Origin: Toxotes chatareus | Taxonomy: Eukaryota; Chordata; Actinopteri; Toxotidae | Reading direction: 5' to 3' | Length of the DNA: 64,000 bases | Assembly: GCA_016801885.1 (NCBI GenBank) | Contig: CM028882.1 | Coordinates: forward strand, 22,027,047-22,091,046 | In this document: piece after piece, positions 62,501 to 64,000 of the stretch | Position numbering within the stretch: position 1 is the stretch's first letter | Layout: each line of letters starts with the position of its first letter | Notes under the pieces: generated by a model | The model's database searches: none | Seen by the model: only the letters and a program-made list of their open reading frames with translations | Told to the model about the DNA's origin: nothing | Translations under genes and position numbers: made by a program

Positions 62501-63938
62501 ATTTTGAGGCGAACATTTTTTTTGACTTTTTTTGTCCGATTTTGACACCTTACTATACTATGATGTTTTTTATGACATTTTAAGGTGAAAAAAATTTTGA
62601 CTTTTTTATTTAAAAAAAAGACTTAAATATGACTTTTTTTTTGCATATTTTGTCGCCTTACGGCCTTATGACGTGTTGTTGTATGACATTTTGAGGTCTT
62701 ACTAAAATATCTCTTTTTTTGGCATATTTTTATAACAGCTTCATATACAGGCACTAGCATTCAGCTCTTTTCTAAAGTATCGGCTGGGCTAGGCGGCTAC
62801 CTCCAGCTGTTGACAGGGGCTGCAGTGGACATGTTTGTTTCCCAATGTTTGGATAGGTTTTTGTGACAATATGGTTCGTTCTAGTGTAGACTGTACTAAG
62901 TAGCATGTATTAGCATATTTTGCCGCTGGCTTATGATTTAATTGCTGATTTATGGTTGCTGCTGATACTGATAGAAGACCGCAGCAGCTAATGTTAGACT
63001 ACAATTTTATTTCGTCTCATTTTTCTGTTTAATAAGTCCGACATTGCATGGACAGAACAGCTCCGTCAGTAGCCCCGTCAGTTCATATTAAGGGGGGGAT
63101 ACGAACGGCCCCCCCCACTTTGAGCTGATCCCTGTTTCTACTGAAATGTGATTGGCTCAGCCGCTCAGTCAGTCATCAAACTGTCAAAAGAAAACAAAAA
63201 AGACGAGCAGGGTAAATTAAGAAAGAAGCCACAGACACACATACACTTAATTACATTTATTTGAGTAAAACCACATACAAGGAACACACAAAGCATCTTC
63301 TTTTCCATGTTTTCATGCTACCAAATAAAGCAGAAACTGAACTGAATTTTGCCAGTCTTTTTGCCTCTGTTCTCCGCACACACAATAGTTTTATTTTTTA
63401 AATAAACATGGTGTTTGAGTATGCACAATATGTGTGAGCATATGTAGCTTACTTTAGTACACTCTACTGACTGTATATCATGTATATCATTAGAATGTTT
63501 TTATATTGCAAATTACGTGTTCATGTTAAAATCACAGTTCCACTTACGTCCGTCGTGCGATCGGTTAAAAGGCCTCTCTAAACCAAGCTCCCGGACTGTA
63601 TTTCAACCCCAGCCCGCCCCTATGCTCACAGTTGGGAAAATATTGCGTTCAGTTCATAGTTCAGTTCAAAGTTCACGCACATCACTGCATATGAGACAAC
63701 CTGTGTGTTTAAAGAAGACTTTGAAACCTGAGGCTGCTTCTCCTCTCAGATCTACAGACCAGATCTCTACTACACAGACACATGGAGGTGACCTGTGAGA
63801 GTCCTCCACCTCTGAGGGGTCGACCTGTGTGGAACGTGTCGGTGTGCGTGACATCACCCACACCTGGACCACCGTTGGTGTCGCAGACTGTCCACCTCAA
63901 ACCCACTGACGCACTCACACCAGCCCCTGCTTCCTCTG
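32552..63938 (+). CDS. Leucine-rich-repeat secreted or membrane protein, four visible exons, 3' end outside window
   Basis: The exons join in phase 1 at every junction. The product starts with a signal peptide (MTVVAALVLLLVNVQLSCSC), then a short Cys-containing LRR N-cap (CDEEGTVMICQNIP). About five to six LRRs follow (for example SLNSVTRLRIDNAGVTGIAE, LLSELSLAENQIEAVNGSML, LKKLSLSQNRIRTIDPNSF, LTELDLSENRMTRVSPQVF), then an LRR C-cap (LDGNPWDCSCGAEDFVDFLK) whose second half is on the fourth exon (LQTRSLLHRHMEVTCESPPP, LRGRPVWNVSVCV). The C-cap Cys residues are only complete when the two exons are joined across 29.6 kb, which is the evidence that this is one gene. After the C-cap comes a Pro/Thr-rich linker; a membrane segment may follow outside the window. 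I do not recognise an exact orthologue. Confidence 0.85.
32644..32739 (+). CDS. LRR gene exon 2 (signal peptide, LRR N-cap)
   Basis: Encodes VVAALVLLLVNVQLSCSCDE, then EGTVMICQNIPS, hydrophobic core plus cysteines. Acceptor CTGCACAG, donor GTGAGA; phase 1 on both sides. Confidence 0.8.
32740..33606 (+). other. LRR gene intron 2
   Basis: 867-bp AT-rich intron, no recognisable element. Confidence 0.7.
33607..34131 (+). CDS. LRR gene exon 3 (LRR repeats and start of C-cap)
   Basis: 525 nt coding HFSPGFLTLVMYVNGIGEIN through GNPWDCSCGAEDFVDFLK. Acceptor TTTCGTAG. Donor AAAG|GTTTGT is weak. An in-frame stop a few codons into the intron (KGL*) would give a truncated protein without a complete C-cap if unspliced. 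Confidence 0.88.
34140..34147 (+). other. Target-site duplication, left copy
   Basis: CAAATGAG directly outside the left terminus, only 8 bases after the start of the intron. Confidence 0.7.
34148..34166 (+). repeat. Left terminal inverted repeat of the giant element
   Basis: CAATGTTGTGCAAGTTCAC; followed by AGTTCA/GAACT-rich subterminal sequence to about 34,290. Confidence 0.7.
34167..34880 (+). other. Left non-repetitive arm of the giant element
   Basis: Subterminal AGTTCA-rich part, then AT-rich sequence and a segment (about 34,825-34,880) that resembles a dispersed fish repeat (AAGTGAGCAATTCTCCATTG). No coding region supported. Confidence 0.55.
34881..35204 (-). mobile_element. Nested DNA-element end of the CAGTGTTGGGGAGTAACGG type
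   Basis: Read on the minus strand from 35,204 it begins CAGTGTTGGGGAGTAACGGA and carries repeated GAATAC/GTATTC words, a pattern common in fish hAT-like repeats. Only this terminus is clear; the other end was not found, so it may be truncated or be part of the larger element. Confidence 0.5.
35212..35289 (+). repeat. Left internal inverted arm flanking the array
   Basis: GGAGAACAGAGGCAAAAAGA, CTGGCAAAATTC and GGTAGCATGAAAACATG are repeated in inverse orientation at 63,306-63,384 with few changes. The array starts within 10 bp of this arm. Confidence 0.9.
54530..54835 (+). other. Non-satellite interruption in the array
   Basis: Between normal monomers lie stretches such as CAGCAGTTCATGACGGTCTA and GTGACCACCAAATATACTTG that do not match any part of the unit, mixed with degraded monomer pieces. 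Either a small insertion or low-quality assembled sequence. Confidence 0.75.
60950..62170 (+). repeat. Tandem duplication of a block of about 606 bp (8 monomers) inside the array
   Basis: The same series of private variants recurs at an offset of 606-608 bp: AATATTGACTT (61,000 and 61,608), the ACACCTTAATATAC variant (61,255 and 61,861), GAGGCAAACAAAA (about 61,368 and 61,974), TTTTTCATGACA, and CATTTTTAGGTC. Confidence 0.9.
62580..62760 (+). repeat. Degenerate right edge of the array
   Basis: The last units diverge strongly (GCATATTTTGTCGCCTTACG, GACGTGTTGTTGTATGACAT, GAGGTCTTACTAAAATATCT) and then fade into unique sequence; edge decay as expected for unequal-exchange arrays. Confidence 0.8.
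62761..63305 (+). other. Right non-repetitive part of the giant element
   Basis: About 545 bp without a supported ORF. Includes G8/C8-like runs (AAGGGGGGGATACGAACGGC, then CCCCCCCC) at about 63,090-63,116 and an ATTGGCT (inverted CCAAT) motif near 63,151, so an old promoter of a lost transposase is possible but unproven. Confidence 0.45.
63306..63384 (-). repeat. Right internal inverted arm
   Basis: Minus strand reads GTGTGTGCGGAGAACAGAGG ... GGTAGCATGAAAACATG, matching the left arm apart from a 4-bp indel (CTTTATTTGG against CTTTGG) and a few substitutions. Confidence 0.9.
63385..63668 (+). other. Right subterminal arm of the giant element
   Basis: AT-rich, then a short GC-richer stretch (CCAGCCCGCCCC) and the AGTTCA-rich subterminal part. 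No supported gene. Confidence 0.55.
63669..63687 (-). repeat. Right terminal inverted repeat of the giant element
   Basis: Minus strand reads CAGTGATGTGCGTGAACTT and continues with TGAACTGAACTATGAACTG, the subterminal counterpart of the left end. Confidence 0.7.
63688..63695 (+). other. Target-site duplication, right copy
   Basis: CATATGAG directly outside the right terminus; one mismatch to the left copy. Confidence 0.7.
63750..63938 (+). CDS. LRR gene exon 4 (LRR C-cap end and Pro/Thr linker)
   Basis: After acceptor TCCTCTCAG the codon G|AT gives D, then LQTRSLLHRHMEVTCESPPP, LRGRPVWNVSVCVTSPTPGP and PTDALTPAPASS. The CESPPPLRG pattern is typical of an LRR C-terminal cap and completes the cysteines of exon 3. 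The donor GTACAT at 63,939 keeps phase 1, but the frame also stays open to the window edge, so the exon end is uncertain. Confidence 0.82.
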
Positions 63939-64000
63939 GTACATCTGCTTCTTCTTCTCAGTTTGTGTTTGTTACTCAAAACTGTGGTAACACTTTATTT

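Larger units (their letters stand above)
35297..62690. repeat. 27.4-kb tandem array (satellite) of a monomer of about 72-77 bp
   Basis: Each unit runs: TTACTATACTATGACG, TTTTTTATGACATTTTGAGG, TCAAAAAATTTTTTGACTTT, TTTTGGCC, then a linker of either GATTTTGACGCC or GAAAAAAACGCC. The first five units at the left end are spaced 76, 75, 72 and 77 bp; dividing the length by about 74 gives roughly 370 copies (estimate). The core GTCAAAAAATTTTTTGAC is a perfect palindrome. The units are AT-rich with about three CpGs each. All ORFs here (forward YYSVFYDILRSKNFLTFF types, reverse MTSKCHKKRHSIVRRQNRPK types) arise because the period is near a multiple of three; they are not genes. Confidence 0.98.
34148..63687. 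mobile_element. Giant hAT-like non-autonomous element (29,540 bp) carrying a satellite array
   Basis: Left end CAATGTTGTGCAAGTTCAC; right end read inwards on the minus strand CAGTGATGTGCGTGAACTT: 9 of the first 11 bases agree and both fit the CAGTG-type ends of hAT transposons. The flanking 8-mers CAAATGAG (34,140-34,147) and CATATGAG (63,688-63,695) match at 7 of 8 positions, and 8 bp is the hAT target-site length. Both ends have AGTTCA/TGAACT-rich subterminal sequence. No transposase ORF is visible, so it would be non-autonomous. Alternatives: two independent hAT remnants that happen to bracket an array, or a nested composite. The exact fit to an ancestral 70-bp intron favours one insertion unit. 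Confidence 0.7.
34132..63749 (+). other. LRR gene intron 3 (29,618 bp), occupied by a giant inserted element
   Basis: Phase-1 intron with donor GTTTGT at 34,132 and acceptor CTTCTCCTCTCAG at 63,749. All but 16 bp at its 5' end (including one target-site copy) and 62 bp at its 3' end (including the other) is the element at 34,148-63,687. Without the element and one target-site copy the intron would be 70 bp, a common size for fish introns. Confidence 0.82.

Noticed and set aside
35297..62690. CRISPR-like regular repeat
   Set aside because: There are no unique spacers; the whole unit repeats and the host is a vertebrate.
35297..62690. A functional centromere or replication-origin array
   Set aside because: The array lies within an apparently intact gene intron and inside transposon ends. 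Length and AT content alone do not support such a role.
35297..62690. AGGTCA nuclear-receptor half-sites or TGACG (CRE-like) half-sites in every monomer as an enhancer array
   Set aside because: The words are in the unit, but such short motifs are expected in any repeat of this composition, and no spacing rule of a known response element is met.
63517..63798. 93-codon ORF near the window end
   Set aside because: It is in a different frame from the LRR exon 4 and crosses the transposon terminus and target site.

Overview
The window reads as chromosomal DNA of a teleost fish, probably a percomorph. Genes are split into short exons with GT-AG introns, proteins are close to their vertebrate orthologues, and the intergenic DNA is AT-rich with CA/GT microsatellites and DNA-transposon debris. 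Nothing bacterial or viral was seen.

Layout: (1) 1-3988, the 3' eight exons of ubac1 (KPC2, the non-catalytic partner of the KPC1/RNF123 ubiquitin ligase) on the + strand; the N-terminal ubiquitin-like part lies upstream of the window. (2) About 8.1-32.0 kb, the complete camsap1 gene (microtubule minus-end binding protein) on the + strand: a non-coding first exon, 19 coding exons (1583 codons with both cassette exons included) and a 3' UTR of about 2 kb. The ubac1 -> camsap1 head-to-tail order is the same as in human 9q34.3. (3) 32,552 to the window end, a + strand gene for a secreted or membrane leucine-rich-repeat (LRR) protein, of which four exons are visible.

The main find is in the third intron of the LRR gene. 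This intron is 29.6 kb long, and all but 70 bp of it is explained by one inserted unit at 34,148-63,687. The unit has hAT-like terminal inverted repeats and a near-perfect 8-bp target duplication (7/8 identical). Taking it out with one duplication copy leaves a normal 70-bp fish intron. Inside it sits a 27.4-kb tandem array at 35,297-62,690 with a monomer of about 72-77 bp and very roughly 370 copies. A pair of roughly 79-bp inverted arms lies on either side of the array. The array has two linker subtypes, block (higher-order) duplications, edge decay, and a central stretch (about 38-55 kb) whose irregularities look more like long-read consensus error near CpG and homopolymers than evolution. 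Every ORF inside the array is a by-product of the repeat.

ubac1 and camsap1 are unrelated housekeeping or cytoskeletal genes that share conserved neighbourhood; there is no operon logic. The interest lies in how a satellite-sized array came to be inside a transposon and inside an intron that still appears spliceable.
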